From the NCBI GenBank assembly GCA_017397835.1, contig JAFQHV010000019.1:1-54903 (forward strand): DNA of 54,903 bases, in the 5' to 3' direction. The notes below the pieces were generated by a model, which was not told where the DNA came from, ran no database searches, and was given only the letters and a program-made list of their open reading frames with translations. The position numbers and the translations under genes were made by a program. This DNA comes from Oscillospiraceae bacterium (GTDB taxonomy: Bacteria; Bacillota; Clostridia; Oscillospirales; Oscillospiraceae). Positions 44,488 through 53,142 of this stretch are shown in pieces (the first letter of the stretch is position 1; each line of letters starts with the position of its first letter).

Positions 44488-45486
44488 TTACCGCTCCTCG
44501 CGGAAGTAGTTTAGACCCAGGGCCGCGGGCAAACCGGAGCCCTCCCGTTTGCGGATGGAGGTGACCACCAGCACGATGGCGGTGATGATGAAGGGGAGTG
44601 CCTGATACAGCTGGGTGGGGACTTTGGCCAGCCAGCCAAGGGGTTCGGGGAAGGCCACTGCCAGGCTGGAGCCGGATACACGAAGGGTGTTGAAGAAGCC
44701 GAACACAAAGGTGCCAAGGATGGCGGCGGCGGTGTTCCAGTTGGCGAAGATGACCAGCGCCACGGCGATCCAGCCGTAGCCGTTGATCCAGCAGGCGCTG
44801 TTGAACGAGCCGGACATATTCAGACCCATGTAATAGCCGCCGATGCCCATAATGCCGCAGCCGAGGCAGATGTGCAGGTACTTATAGCGCTTGACGTTGA
44901 TGCCCACGCTGTCGGCGGAGCCGGGGTTTTCACCGATGGCGCGCAGCCGCAGGCCGGGGGAGGTGCGGTTGAGGTAGTACCACATGACAAGGGCGATGAC
45001 GATGCCAAGATAGACCAGAATGTTGTGGCTGAACAGGCCCTTTCCGATTACCGGAATATCGGAAAGAACGGGGATGGGCAGATCGGCAAAGCCGCTTTTG
45101 ATATTGGAATAGTCGCTCATGATGGGCCAGCGCACCGCCTTGATGGCATTGCCCACGAAGAAGTATACGCCGAGGCCAAAGGTGGTCAGGGTCAGGCCGG
45201 TAATGTTTTGGTTGGCCTGCAGACTGACGGTAAGGGCGGCAAACAGCAGTCCCATCAGGGCGCCTAAGGCGAAAGCGGTGGCGATGCCGATGAACAGACT
45301 GTTGGTGTAGCAGCCCACGATATAGCCGAAAATAGCGCCCACGGCCATGATGCCCTCTACGCCCAGGTTCAGGCTGCCGGACTTTTCCACCACGATCTCG
45401 CCCACGGTGCCGTAGAGCAGAGGGATGTTGTAAACGATGATGTTGTGAATAAAAGTAGCGATAACGCCGAGCTTATCCATTTCCAT
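44488..45486 (-). CDS. nupQ: Nucleoside ABC transporter permease NupQ-like
   Basis: 332 residues, about eight to ten membrane helices, BPD_transp_2 family. The LYGTVGEIVVEKSGSLNLGVEG start and the TTFGLGVYFFVGNAI region match NupQ/YufQ of B. subtilis and BmpC-type systems. ATG 45486 overlaps the stop of the preceding permease (TGATG); a GTG one codon earlier is equally placed for the GGAGG site. It is the last gene of xpt-bmp-nupOPQ and acts with nupP as the membrane heterodimer. Confidence 0.92.
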   Translation of the reverse strand: MEMDKLGVIATFIHNIIVYNIPLLYGTVGEIVVEKSGSLNLGVEGIMAVGAIFGYIVGCYTNSLFIGIATAFALGALMGLLFAALTVSLQANQNITGLTLTTFGLGVYFFVGNAIKAVRWPIMSDYSNIKSGFADLPIPVLSDIPVIGKGLFSHNILVYLGIVIALVMWYYLNRTSPGLRLRAIGENPGSADSVGINVKRYKYLHICLGCGIMGIGGYYMGLNMSGSFNSACWINGYGWIAVALVIFANWNTAAAILGTFVFGFFNTLRVSGSSLAVAFPEPLGWLAKVPTQLYQALPFIITAIVLVVTSIRKREGSGLPAALGLNYFREER

Positions 45487-46589
45487 CACTTGCTGCCTCC
45501 TTTCTTGCTGCGCACGATGCGGAAGCGAATGAAGAAGTCTGCCGTCAGCACCAGGAACAGGATCACGCCCTGAAGCATATTGGCAAAGCTGGAGTCCACC
45601 TTGGAGAAGGTGGCGGCGGCGGCCACGGAGCCGTAATGCAGCATGGAGATCAGGGCGGACACCACGAAGATGATGGCGGTGTTCAGCTGGCTGAGCCAGG
45701 CGACGATGATACCGGTCCAGCCCACATCCTCGGTAATGGCGGTGGACAGCACGCCCGCGGTGCCCACCTTGAAGGCGGCGGCAAGACCGATGAGGCAGGC
45801 GGACAGAAACACGGTGCGCAGCACGATGGCGTTGACCTTCATACCCGCGTAATGGGCGGTGCCGGTGCTGTCACCCACCACGCTGATCTCGTAGCCGTGC
45901 TTGGTGTACTTGAGATAGACGAAAACCAGTGCGCCGATGACAAAGGTCAGGATCACGCAGATGTTCAGCCCAAACTTGCCCAGCATGATACGGGGGAAGC
46001 TGGCCAAGGCGGAGAAGTCCTCGAACACGGGGCGGGCGGATTTTTCCTGGAGGAAGAAGTTCCAGTCCGCCTTGGTTTCGCCCAAAAAGATGAGCAGATA
46101 CAGGGCCACGTAGTTGAGCATCAGGGTCATCAACGTTTCGTTGGTGCCAAAGCGGGCCTTCAGCGCGGCAACGAACACACCGTACAGGCCGGCGGCCAGC
46201 ATGGCGGCCAGACACATGAGGATCAGGGTAATTGCGTTGGGCAGGGTGGGCCCCAGCTTCAGGGCCACGGTGGCGGAGGCGATGGCGCCCAAAATGAACT
46301 GACCTTCGCCGCCGATATTCCAAAAGCGCATTTTGAAGGCCAAAGACAGGGCCACCGAGGTCAGGGCTAGAGGGACGAAGACCTTGAGGTAGTTTTCAAA
46401 GGCCTTATAGGCGATCTTGTTGCCCACCATGCCCATGGTGAACATACGGCTGTAATAGGCGAAGGGGTCAACGCCCATGGCAAACAGCAGAATGCCGCCA
46501 ATGACAAGGGCGGCAAGGACGGCGACCACGTAGAAGCCAGCCTTTTTCCATAGGGGGCAGGTGTCGCGCTTTACGATATGGAAGCCCAT
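45486..46589 (-). CDS. nupP: Nucleoside ABC transporter permease NupP-like
   Basis: 367 residues. A cytoplasmic N-terminus, then about nine helices of the BPD_transp_2 type; SLAFKMRFWNIGGEGQFILGA is the family signature shared by NupP/YufP. The gene starts one base after the ATPase stop. With NupQ it forms the pore for the nucleoside captured by the BMP lipoprotein. Confidence 0.92.
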   Translation of the reverse strand: MGFHIVKRDTCPLWKKAGFYVVAVLAALVIGGILLFAMGVDPFAYYSRMFTMGMVGNKIAYKAFENYLKVFVPLALTSVALSLAFKMRFWNIGGEGQFILGAIASATVALKLGPTLPNAITLILMCLAAMLAAGLYGVFVAALKARFGTNETLMTLMLNYVALYLLIFLGETKADWNFFLQEKSARPVFEDFSALASFPRIMLGKFGLNICVILTFVIGALVFVYLKYTKHGYEISVVGDSTGTAHYAGMKVNAIVLRTVFLSACLIGLAAAFKVGTAGVLSTAITEDVGWTGIIVAWLSQLNTAIIFVVSALISMLHYGSVAAAATFSKVDSSFANMLQGVILFLVLTADFFIRFRIVRSKKGGSK

Positions 46590-46590
46590 G

Positions 46591-48192
46591 TCAGTTCTCC
46601 CCCTCCTTGTTTGCGGCGTTCAGGTGTTCCTCGGTAATGTTGGTATCCCGGGCGATACCGGCGGGCTTGTCCTCGTACCGGTCGGTCAGGTCCAGAGCGC
46701 CGGTCATCATCAGGCCCAACTCTTCCTTGCTGGTCTTGTGGGCGTGGACCACACCCATGACTTTGCCGTGGCACAGTACCATGATCTTGTCACACAGGGC
46801 CAGCATCACGTCCAGATCCTCGCCTACGAAGAGGATGCCCACGCCGTCCTTCTTTTGCTGATTCAGAATGTCGTAAATGGCGTAAGAGGAGTTGATGTCC
46901 AGACCGCGGACAGGGTAAGCGGTGACGATGACGTTGGGGCCGGCCTTGATCTCCCGGCCCAACAGGACTTTCTGCACGTTGCCGCCGGACAGACGGCGCA
47001 CGGGGGTCTCGGTGGAGGGAGTGACCACCTCCAGCTCCTCAATAACGCGCTGGGCGTCGGCCCGGCCGGTCTTTCGGTCAACGAAGGGGCCGGGGGTGTC
47101 GGCGTAATTTTTCAAGATCATGTTGTCCGTGATGGACAGGGAGGGGGCAAGACCCATGCCAAGGCGATCCTCCGGGATAAAGGACATGGAGATGCCTTTT
47201 TCCAAAATGGCCTTGGGGGGCAGACCTACGATGTTGTCCCCCTTGTGGATCATCAGGCCGGATTGGACCGGGCGCAGGCCGGCAATGGCCTCGCACAGCT
47301 CCTTTTGGCCGCAGCCGGCAATGCCGGCAACGCCAAGAATTTCTCCGCCGCGAATATAGAAATTCACCTTATCAATGGCCACGGCACCCTCGTCGTTCCT
47401 GATGGTCAGATCGCGGATCTCCAGCAGGGGGCGGGTCTTGTCCACCGTGGGGCGGTCGATGTTCAGGTCGATCTTGCGGCCCACCATCCACTCGGTCAGC
47501 TCCTGCTCGTTAGTTTCGGCGGTGTTGACGGTGGTGATGTATTCGCCCTTGCGCAGGATGGCTACCCGGTCGGAGATCTCCATCACCTCGTTGAGCTTGT
47601 GAGTGATGATGATAATGGAGTGACCCTCCTCCTTCATGCGGCGCAGGACGTTGAACAGCTTTTCGATCTCCTGCACGGTGAGCACAGCGGTGGGTTCGTC
47701 CAAAATGATGACCTTGGCGCCGTAGTACAGCACCTTGATGATCTCCAGCGTCTGCTTTTCGCTGACCGCCATGTTGCGCACCTTTTTCCGGGGGTCAATG
47801 TCGAAACCGAATTTTTTGGACATTTCCTCGATCTCGCTGTACCGCTGACTCTTCAGGGCGAAGCCGGACTTCTCCCGGCCCATCCAGATGTTGTCGGCGG
47901 CGGAGAACACGTCCACAAGCTTGAAGTGCTGGTGGACCATGCCGATGCCCAGCCGCTTGGAGTCCTCCGGTGAACTGATGGTAACGGGGTGCCCGTCGAT
48001 CCGGATCTCACCGGCATCCGGGGCGTAGATGCCCGAGAGCATGTTCATCAGCGTGGTTTTACCCGAACCGTTTTCACCCAGCAGGGCCAAAATTTCGCCC
48101 TGACGCAGGTTCAGGTTGATGTTGTTGTTTGCCACGACACTGCCAAAGGTTTTGGTGATGCCCCGCATCTCAATGGCGTACTGTTCCGGCAT
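46591..48192 (-). CDS. nupO: Nucleoside ABC transporter ATPase NupO-like (double ABC domain)
   Basis: 533 residues with two fused ABC domains, the sugar/nucleoside type. The first has GENGSGKTTLMN (about residues 37-48), MAVSEKQTLEI in place of a classical signature and IILDEPTAVL; the second has a degenerate P-loop (GVAGIAGCGQKEL) and signature RLSGGNVQKVLLGRE, with AYPVRGLDI in place of the usual Walker B DEP. ATG 48192 is chosen over a GTG three codons earlier because AAGGA is better spaced. It is separated from bmp by a 364-base repeat and terminator region. Confidence 0.94.
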   Translation of the reverse strand: MPEQYAIEMRGITKTFGSVVANNNINLNLRQGEILALLGENGSGKTTLMNMLSGIYAPDAGEIRIDGHPVTISSPEDSKRLGIGMVHQHFKLVDVFSAADNIWMGREKSGFALKSQRYSEIEEMSKKFGFDIDPRKKVRNMAVSEKQTLEIIKVLYYGAKVIILDEPTAVLTVQEIEKLFNVLRRMKEEGHSIIIITHKLNEVMEISDRVAILRKGEYITTVNTAETNEQELTEWMVGRKIDLNIDRPTVDKTRPLLEIRDLTIRNDEGAVAIDKVNFYIRGGEILGVAGIAGCGQKELCEAIAGLRPVQSGLMIHKGDNIVGLPPKAILEKGISMSFIPEDRLGMGLAPSLSITDNMILKNYADTPGPFVDRKTGRADAQRVIEELEVVTPSTETPVRRLSGGNVQKVLLGREIKAGPNVIVTAYPVRGLDINSSYAIYDILNQQKKDGVGILFVGEDLDVMLALCDKIMVLCHGKVMGVVHAHKTSKEELGLMMTGALDLTDRYEDKPAGIARDTNITEEHLNAANKEGEN

Positions 48193-48201
48193 GACGATCA
48201 C

Positions 48202-48480
48202 ATCCTTTTCCAGATATGAGATATGAGATAAAAGATAAAAGATAAAAGATATACGCCCGCGGCATATCCCTTATCTTTTATCTCTTATCGAAAAAGACCG
48301 GGCCGACCGGTGGTTCCGGCCGGGTCAGGCCGCCGGTACATTTCCGCCGATGCCGGCAGAAATGTCGGGGCCGGAAACCCGCGCAGCGGGTTTATCGGGG
48401 CGGCCGATCTGATGCGAGGCGGGCGATGCCCCCTCGCGCTCCCCTCGGCATGCACAATGCGTCCGGTTTACCGGAGGAGC
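48202..48480. repeat. Gene-free spacer between bmp and nupO with AT palindrome and GC repeats
   Basis: Contains direct GATAAAA repeats (about 48226-48248) forming the left arm of a long hairpin: 48220-48238 pairs with 48271-48289 with one mismatch over 19 bp. Next is a terminator-like hairpin at 48294-48330, a copy of the bmp terminator. Then come small palindromes ACATTTC/GAAATGT and AAACCCGC-GCA-GCGGGTTT. No gene or known RNA family was recognised. Confidence 0.6.
48292..48330 (-). terminator. Second copy of the bmp terminator
   Basis: Minus strand: CCCGGCCGG-AACCA-CCGGTCGGCCCGG then TCTTTTTCG. Nearly identical to the hairpin at 48486-48527, about 195 bases away. In tandem they would damp transcription from bmp into nupO. 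Confidence 0.6.
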
Positions 48481-48485
48481 CTTGC

Positions 48486-48527
48486 AAAAAAGACCGGGCC
48501 GGCCGGTGGTTCCGGCCGGCCCGGTAG
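48486..48527 (-). terminator. Terminator/attenuator after bmp
   Basis: Minus strand: CCGGGCCGGCCGG-AACCA-CCGGCCGGCCCGG, 13-bp perfect stem, then TCTTTTTT, 30 bases past the bmp stop. It would give more lipoprotein mRNA than transporter mRNA. Confidence 0.92.
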
Positions 48528-48556
48528 TGCTTATCGGGTCTTGCTTGGAGGGAGAA

Positions 48557-49756
48557 TTACACTTCCTCGACACCGGCCACCAGGTAATTCATGGTGCCGG
48601 TGATAACGCCGTCCTCAACGGAGGGGCCGCCGGCAGCAACGATGACGTTGCCGGCGTTGTCCACCAGATCGGCCTCGGCGGGGGTGACGGTGCCGTCAGC
48701 GGCGACGGACAGCTTCACGCCGGAGAACACGTCCCACTCGCCGTCCACCATCAGCTTCTTGGCGGCGGCGATGGCCTTGTCGGTGTTGGCAGCGCAGTTC
48801 TCGGTCAGCTCGGAGGCGTCAACGAAGCCCTCCTTCAGGCCGCCGTAGTAGGCGGGGCCGCCCATCTTGGTCACGAACTGGGAAGCATCGCCCTCGCAGT
48901 CGATAGCGGCCTGCATGGCGGTGGCGTAGTAGACGTTCCAGTTCCAGATGGCAGCGGTCAGGTGAGCGGCGGGAGCATCGGCGGTCATGTCGGAGTTGTA
49001 GCCGCAGCCGAACACGCCGGCGTTCTGAGCGGCGATCTGGGGCTGAGCGGAGTCACAGTGCTGGGAGATCACGCCGCAGCCGAAGGTGTTGATCAGCTCC
49101 TCGGCATAAGCCTTCTCGTTGACCTCGTCGGCCCAGGCACCCAGGTTCTTGACGTAGATCTTGGCATCGGGGTTGGCGGCCTGCACGCCCAGAGCGAAGC
49201 CGTTGATACCGGAAGCGGTCTCGGCATAGGCGGTGGTGTAGGCGGCAACGTAGCCCACGTTGTTATTGCCGGTCTCCAGGCTCTTCAGGCCGGCGGCGAT
49301 ACCGGCCAGGTAACGGGCCTGATAAGCGCGGCCGAAGTAGTTGTTGAAGTTGGTCTCGTTGCTCAGGTAACCGGTGCCGTGAGAGAAGATGACATCGGGA
49401 TAGGTGGTAGCAGCCTCGGCCATAGCGTCGATGTAGCCGAAGGAGATGCCGAAGATGATGTCAACGCCCTGACCAACCAAGGTATCGACGGCGTTCAGAA
49501 CCTGCTGCTTGTCCTCGGGGACTTCGTCCACGATGAACAGCTGGGTCTCGGGATCCAGGCCCAGGTCCTGCATACCGCCCACGATGCCGCTGTGATGGGC
49601 AAAGGTGTAGCCGGCGGTGTCGTTCTTGCTGTTGATGTAGATAGCGCCGACCTTCAGGTCAGCACCGGCGGTCTGCTCGCCGGAGGTGTCGCCGCCGCAG
49701 GCGGCCAGGGACAGGGTCATAGCCAAAGCCATGACCAGCGCGAGAAACTTCTTCAT
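48557..49756 (-). CDS. BMP-family nucleoside-binding lipoprotein
   Basis: 399 residues. Signal peptide MKKFLALVMALAMTLSLAAC with lipobox LAAC (Cys20), then the BMP/PnrA periplasmic-binding fold: DLKVGAIYINSKNDTAGYTF, IIFGISFGYIDAMAEAA, NNVGYVAAYTTAYAETASGI and GCGVISQHCDSAQPQIAA. Members bind purine nucleosides. The gene lies between xpt and the nupOPQ transporter genes, which supports a purine nucleoside ligand. Confidence 0.94.
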   Translation of the reverse strand: MKKFLALVMALAMTLSLAACGGDTSGEQTAGADLKVGAIYINSKNDTAGYTFAHHSGIVGGMQDLGLDPETQLFIVDEVPEDKQQVLNAVDTLVGQGVDIIFGISFGYIDAMAEAATTYPDVIFSHGTGYLSNETNFNNYFGRAYQARYLAGIAAGLKSLETGNNNVGYVAAYTTAYAETASGINGFALGVQAANPDAKIYVKNLGAWADEVNEKAYAEELINTFGCGVISQHCDSAQPQIAAQNAGVFGCGYNSDMTADAPAAHLTAAIWNWNVYYATAMQAAIDCEGDASQFVTKMGGPAYYGGLKEGFVDASELTENCAANTDKAIAAAKKLMVDGEWDVFSGVKLSVAADGTVTPAEADLVDNAGNVIVAAGGPSVEDGVITGTMNYLVAGVEEV

Positions 49757-49817
49757 GTTGGTTTTCCTCCCTAATATGTAGGTTGTTTTATTAAAAACGG
49801 CGTACAGCCGAATTTAA

Positions 49818-50393
49818 TCAATCGACAAAGGTGATGCCGTCGGTCTCGCTCATGGCGGCCACCCGGGCCAGGGACTCCACCCGCATCCCGGATGCACGCA
49901 GGCTGTCGCCGCCGGGCTGGAAGGCCTTTTCAATGACGATGCCGGCGCCTATCAGGTCGGCCCCGGACTGGGACACGATGGAGGCAAGGCCACGCAGCGC
50001 CTCGCCGTTGGCAAGAAAGTCGTCGATGAGCAGGACTTTGTCCCCGGGATGGAGATATTCTTTGGAGACGATGACGTTGTAGACCTTGCCGTGGGTGAAG
50101 GACTCCACCTTGGCGCAGAACACCTCGTCGGAGATGTTGCTGGACTGGGATTTCTTGGCAAAGACCACGGGGCAGCTGAAGTGCCGGGCGGCCAGACAGG
50201 CGATGCCGATGCCGGAAGCCTCAATGGTCAAGATCTTGTTGATTTCACAATCGGAAAAGCGGCGCTTGAACTCCGCACCAATGGCGTCAAACAAGGTCAC
50301 GTCCATCTGGTGATTGAGAAAACTGTCTACCTTCAGCACCTCGGTGCCGCGGATCTTGCCGTCCTTGCGGATGCGGTCTTTCAGCAGCTGCAT
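49818..50393 (-). CDS. xpt: Xanthine phosphoribosyltransferase
   Basis: 191 residues. Converts xanthine and PRPP to XMP. Start MQLLKDRIRKDGKIRGTEVL, substrate segment TIEASGIGIACLAA, and the PRPP motif KVLLIDDFLANGEALRG all match Xpt. It opens the purine-salvage cluster with the BMP lipoprotein and nucleoside importer. No purine riboswitch precedes it: the leader from the promoter to ATG is only about 30 bases. Confidence 0.96.
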   Translation of the reverse strand: MQLLKDRIRKDGKIRGTEVLKVDSFLNHQMDVTLFDAIGAEFKRRFSDCEINKILTIEASGIGIACLAARHFSCPVVFAKKSQSSNISDEVFCAKVESFTHGKVYNVIVSKEYLHPGDKVLLIDDFLANGEALRGLASIVSQSGADLIGAGIVIEKAFQPGGDSLRASGMRVESLARVAAMSETDGITFVD

Positions 50394-50428
50394 TTACTCG
50401 CCCCGTTTCGATCCAAAATAACATCTAT

Positions 50429-50457
50429 ATTGTACTCCCAAATCGGTCGGACTGCAA
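50429..50457 (-). promoter_or_regulatory. Promoter for xpt-bmp-nup
   Basis: Minus strand: -35 TTGCAG (50452-50457), 17-base spacer, -10 TACAAT (50429-50434). Confidence 0.7.
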
Positions 50458-50468
50458 CGGATTTGGGA
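50436..50468. promoter_or_regulatory. Inverted repeat over the xpt promoter, possible operator
   Basis: TCCCAAATC (50436-50444) and GATTTGGGA (50460-50468) are exact inverse 9-mers 15 bases apart, bracketing the -35. A repressor binding there would block xpt transcription. Confidence 0.55.
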
Positions 50469-50484
50469 AAAATTGTGGAAAATG

Positions 50485-50694
50485 TCAAGACAAAGTTTTC
50501 TTCTTTAACGGGGTACGCCGTCCGTTGGGGTGCTGAATGACCGTGTGGTCCAGCTGAGCCTTGAGGTTGCCGGTGACAGACTGGATATATTCCCGGCGCA
50601 GCGCGTCCCGCTCAGCGGTCTCCTCCGGGGTCAGGCCCTCGGCCTTTGCCTTGCGGGCCAGGGCGTTGATGCGGTCAATTTTTTCCTGAGTCAT
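50485..50694 (-). CDS. DUF896 protein (YnzC-like)
   Basis: 69 residues. TQEKIDRINALARKAKAEGL, TPEETAERDALRREYIQSV and the C-terminal HTVIQHPNGRRTPLKKK tail match the DUF896 family of small helical Firmicutes proteins. B. subtilis YnzC is linked to the SOS region, but its role is unknown. ATG 50694 (AAGGAG 7 bases upstream) is chosen over one two codons earlier. It starts 11 bases after ylmH. Confidence 0.92.
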   Translation of the reverse strand: MTQEKIDRINALARKAKAEGLTPEETAERDALRREYIQSVTGNLKAQLDHTVIQHPNGRRTPLKKKTLS

Positions 50695-50705
50695 AATCAT
50701 TCTCC

Positions 50706-51503
50706 TTAAATATAACGCTCGATGGACAGGGTGATGCGCCCCTTGCGGGACAGGCCGCCCACCTCGGTCAGCACGCATTTGCCAAGCCCGCGGCAGGTCA
50801 AAACGTCGCCCTGTGTCACACTTTTGTCCGATTTCAGGCATTCCCGGTGGTTGACCATGACCCGACCGGCGGAGATGAGGTCCGCCGCCTTGCCCCGGGA
50901 GGTGGAAAAGCCGCAGGCCACCACCGCGTCCAGCCGCAGGGCGGAAACCGTGTCCCGGATGGTGCGTACCTGAGGCGGGGCGACGGAAATATCGCTTAAC
51001 GCGGCCCGCTGCAGCTTCAGCCGCCAGCGGCCCGCGCTGTCCCATTGGGACAGCAGAATGTCCAAAGCGTCGGACAGGACGAGAACGAAACAGCCGGTGT
51101 CGTCAATTAAAATGTCCCCGAGCTTTTCCCGGGTGATGCCAAGGCCCATAATGGAGCCCAAAATGTCCCGGTGGCTGAGGTCAGCGTCTTTTGGGAAGGT
51201 GGCCCGCAGGACGGACACGGGTCCCTCGGTGTCGGCCGGCCAATCTTCCTGCGCCTGCCAGTCGGGGAGAAAGACGCAGATCTGCCGTTCCGCCCCCTCA
51301 AACCCGCCGAAGAAGAAGTGCCGGGGATGACCGGCGGCGTTCAGCAGGTCGGTCACCGCCGCCTGCTCGGCGGGGGAGAGAAATTGGGTGTGGGCAGGGA
51401 CGGAGCGGTTTTGCGCTAGATCCAGCTTGTCCAGCGCCCGTGCCAACAGCACGCGGGTATCCGCGTCCCGGGCACATTTGTTCAAAAGATCCGTTTTGGT
51501 CAC
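50706..51503 (-). CDS. ylmH: YlmH-like S4 RNA-binding protein
   Basis: 265 residues. The N- and mid-domains match YlmH (HFFFGGFEGAERQICVFLPD, DILGSIMGLGITREKLGDI), and a C-terminal S4 domain runs from about 185 (DAVVACGFSTSRGKAADLIS; VMVNHRECLKSDKSV). YlmH family proteins bind RNA and have been tied to rescue of stalled 50S complexes. In other Firmicutes ylmH sits in the sepF-divIVA cluster; here it stands with DUF896 only. Confidence 0.93.
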   Translation of the reverse strand: MTKTDLLNKCARDADTRVLLARALDKLDLAQNRSVPAHTQFLSPAEQAAVTDLLNAAGHPRHFFFGGFEGAERQICVFLPDWQAQEDWPADTEGPVSVLRATFPKDADLSHRDILGSIMGLGITREKLGDILIDDTGCFVLVLSDALDILLSQWDSAGRWRLKLQRAALSDISVAPPQVRTIRDTVSALRLDAVVACGFSTSRGKAADLISAGRVMVNHRECLKSDKSVTQGDVLTCRGLGKCVLTEVGGLSRKGRITLSIERYI

Positions 51504-51557
51504 GGTGTTCTCCTTAATGAAGCCGCCCGCTCACCATGGGGGAGCGGGCAGGCAAAC

Positions 51558-53048
51558 TTATCTGTGATAAAGCTTGTTGGTCTGGTACTGGGGCTCGGTC
51601 GTCAGCAGCAAGCCGAGCTTCTTATACGTGGAGCTGTCGGCGTTGGATAGGATGACCGAGCAGTGAGCCTGACAGTTTTTCAATTGACCCAAACAGTCCA
51701 GCGCTTTCTGCGCCAGAGGGTCGGTATTTGCGGAGGTTGCCAGGGCGATAAGCACCTCGTCGCTGTGCAGACGGGGGTTGGCGGAGCCCAGATGGCGCAC
51801 CTTCAGGTTTTGGATGGGTTCGATGGCGGCCTGAGCGATCAGGTGCACGTCGTGGTCGATGCCGGCCAGCTCTTTCAGGGCGTTGAGCAGGGCGGCGGCG
51901 GAGCAGCCCATGAGTTCGGAGGTGTTGCCCACCACCATTTTGCCGCTGGGCAGCTCGATACACATGGCGGGTTCGCCGGTCTCGTCAGCGGCCTCCAAAG
52001 CGGGGATAACGCAGGCCCGGTCGGTGGCCTTCAGGCCCATTTGGCTCATCAAGGTTTGCAGCTTGTCCAACTCCACAGAGCAGTCCTGCCCTTTGCGGCT
52101 GGAGCACACGGCCTGATAGTGCCGGCGGATGATCTCCTGCCGGGAGGCCTCACGGCAAGCCTCGTCATCCACGATGCAGTTGCCGGCCATGTTTACGCCC
52201 ATGTCGGTGGGGGACTTGTACGGGCAGGAACCCATGATCTCACGGAACGTGGCGGACAGGACGGGGAAGATCTCCACGTCCCGGTTGTAGTTGACGGTGG
52301 TCTGACCGTAGGCCTCCAAATGGAAGGGGTCGATCATATTCACGTCATTCAGATCGGCGGTGGCCGCCTCGTAGGCCAAATTGACCGGGTGCTTCAGGGG
52401 CAGATTCCAGATGGGGAAGGTCTCGAACTTGGCGTAACCGGCATCAATGCCCCGCTTGTGGTCGTGGTACAGCTGGGACAGGCAGGTGGCCATCTTGCCG
52501 CTGCCGGGGCCGGGAGCGGTGACGATGACCAAGGGCCGGGAGGTTTGGATATAATCGTTGCGGCCAAACCCCTCGTCGCAGACGATGCGGGCAACGTCGT
52601 TGGGGTAGCCGGCGATGGGATAATGACGGTAGGTCTTCACACCCAGCGAGTTCAGCCGGGATTCAAACGCCACGGCGGCGGCCTGATCGGCCCAGCGGGT
52701 CAGCACCACGCTGCCCACGTACAGCCCGATTTCGCGGAAGGCGTCGATCAGGCGCAGGATCTCCAGATCGTAGGTGATGCCGAGGTCGCCGCGAACCTTG
52801 TTTTTCTCGATGTCGGCGGAGTTGATGGCGATGACGATCTCCGCCTGATCGGCCAGCTGGACCAGCATCTTGACCTTGCTGTCGGGCTGGAAGCCGGGCA
52901 GGACCCGGGAGGCGTGGAAGTCATCAAACAGCTTGCCGCCGAATTCCAGATACAGCTTGCCGCCGAACTGGTCGATGCGCTGGCGGATATGCTCCGACTG
53001 CAGCTGCAGGTATCTGTCATTGTCAAATCCGCGCTTATACACGTACAT
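51558..53048 (-). CDS. DUF1846 protein
   Basis: 496 residues, full length for the DUF1846 (UPF0371) family, whose function is unknown. Recognisable segments are YKRGFDNDRYLQLQSEHI at the start, KLYLEFGGKLFDDFHASRVL, the nucleotide-loop-like VIVTAPGPGSGKMATCLSQL at about 180, and SPTDMGVNMAGNCIVDD. ATG 53048 is chosen because similarity starts there; AAGGAA lies a few bases upstream. It has its own consensus promoter. Confidence 0.93.
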   Translation of the reverse strand: MYVYKRGFDNDRYLQLQSEHIRQRIDQFGGKLYLEFGGKLFDDFHASRVLPGFQPDSKVKMLVQLADQAEIVIAINSADIEKNKVRGDLGITYDLEILRLIDAFREIGLYVGSVVLTRWADQAAAVAFESRLNSLGVKTYRHYPIAGYPNDVARIVCDEGFGRNDYIQTSRPLVIVTAPGPGSGKMATCLSQLYHDHKRGIDAGYAKFETFPIWNLPLKHPVNLAYEAATADLNDVNMIDPFHLEAYGQTTVNYNRDVEIFPVLSATFREIMGSCPYKSPTDMGVNMAGNCIVDDEACREASRQEIIRRHYQAVCSSRKGQDCSVELDKLQTLMSQMGLKATDRACVIPALEAADETGEPAMCIELPSGKMVVGNTSELMGCSAAALLNALKELAGIDHDVHLIAQAAIEPIQNLKVRHLGSANPRLHSDEVLIALATSANTDPLAQKALDCLGQLKNCQAHCSVILSNADSSTYKKLGLLLTTEPQYQTNKLYHR

Positions 53049-53078
53049 CGTTCCTTTCGGCGAAAAAATACATCTACT

Positions 53079-53107
53079 ATTGTACAAGTTGCGTGCGGTC
53101 CAGTCAA
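53079..53107 (-). promoter_or_regulatory. Promoter for DUF1846 gene
   Basis: Minus strand: -35 TTGACT (53102-53107), 17-base spacer, -10 TACAAT (53079-53084). Confidence 0.8.
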
Positions 53108-53142
53108 GGTATAACCGGCAGAAAAACTGCAAAAGCCCCCGA

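Noticed and set aside
48340-48480. Small gene or CRISPR-like repeats in the bmp-nupO spacer
   Set aside because: Repeats are not regularly spaced and no ORF with a ribosome site is present.
50394-50490. Purine riboswitch before xpt
   Set aside because: The promoter lies about 30 bases before the start codon, leaving no room for the three-way junction.
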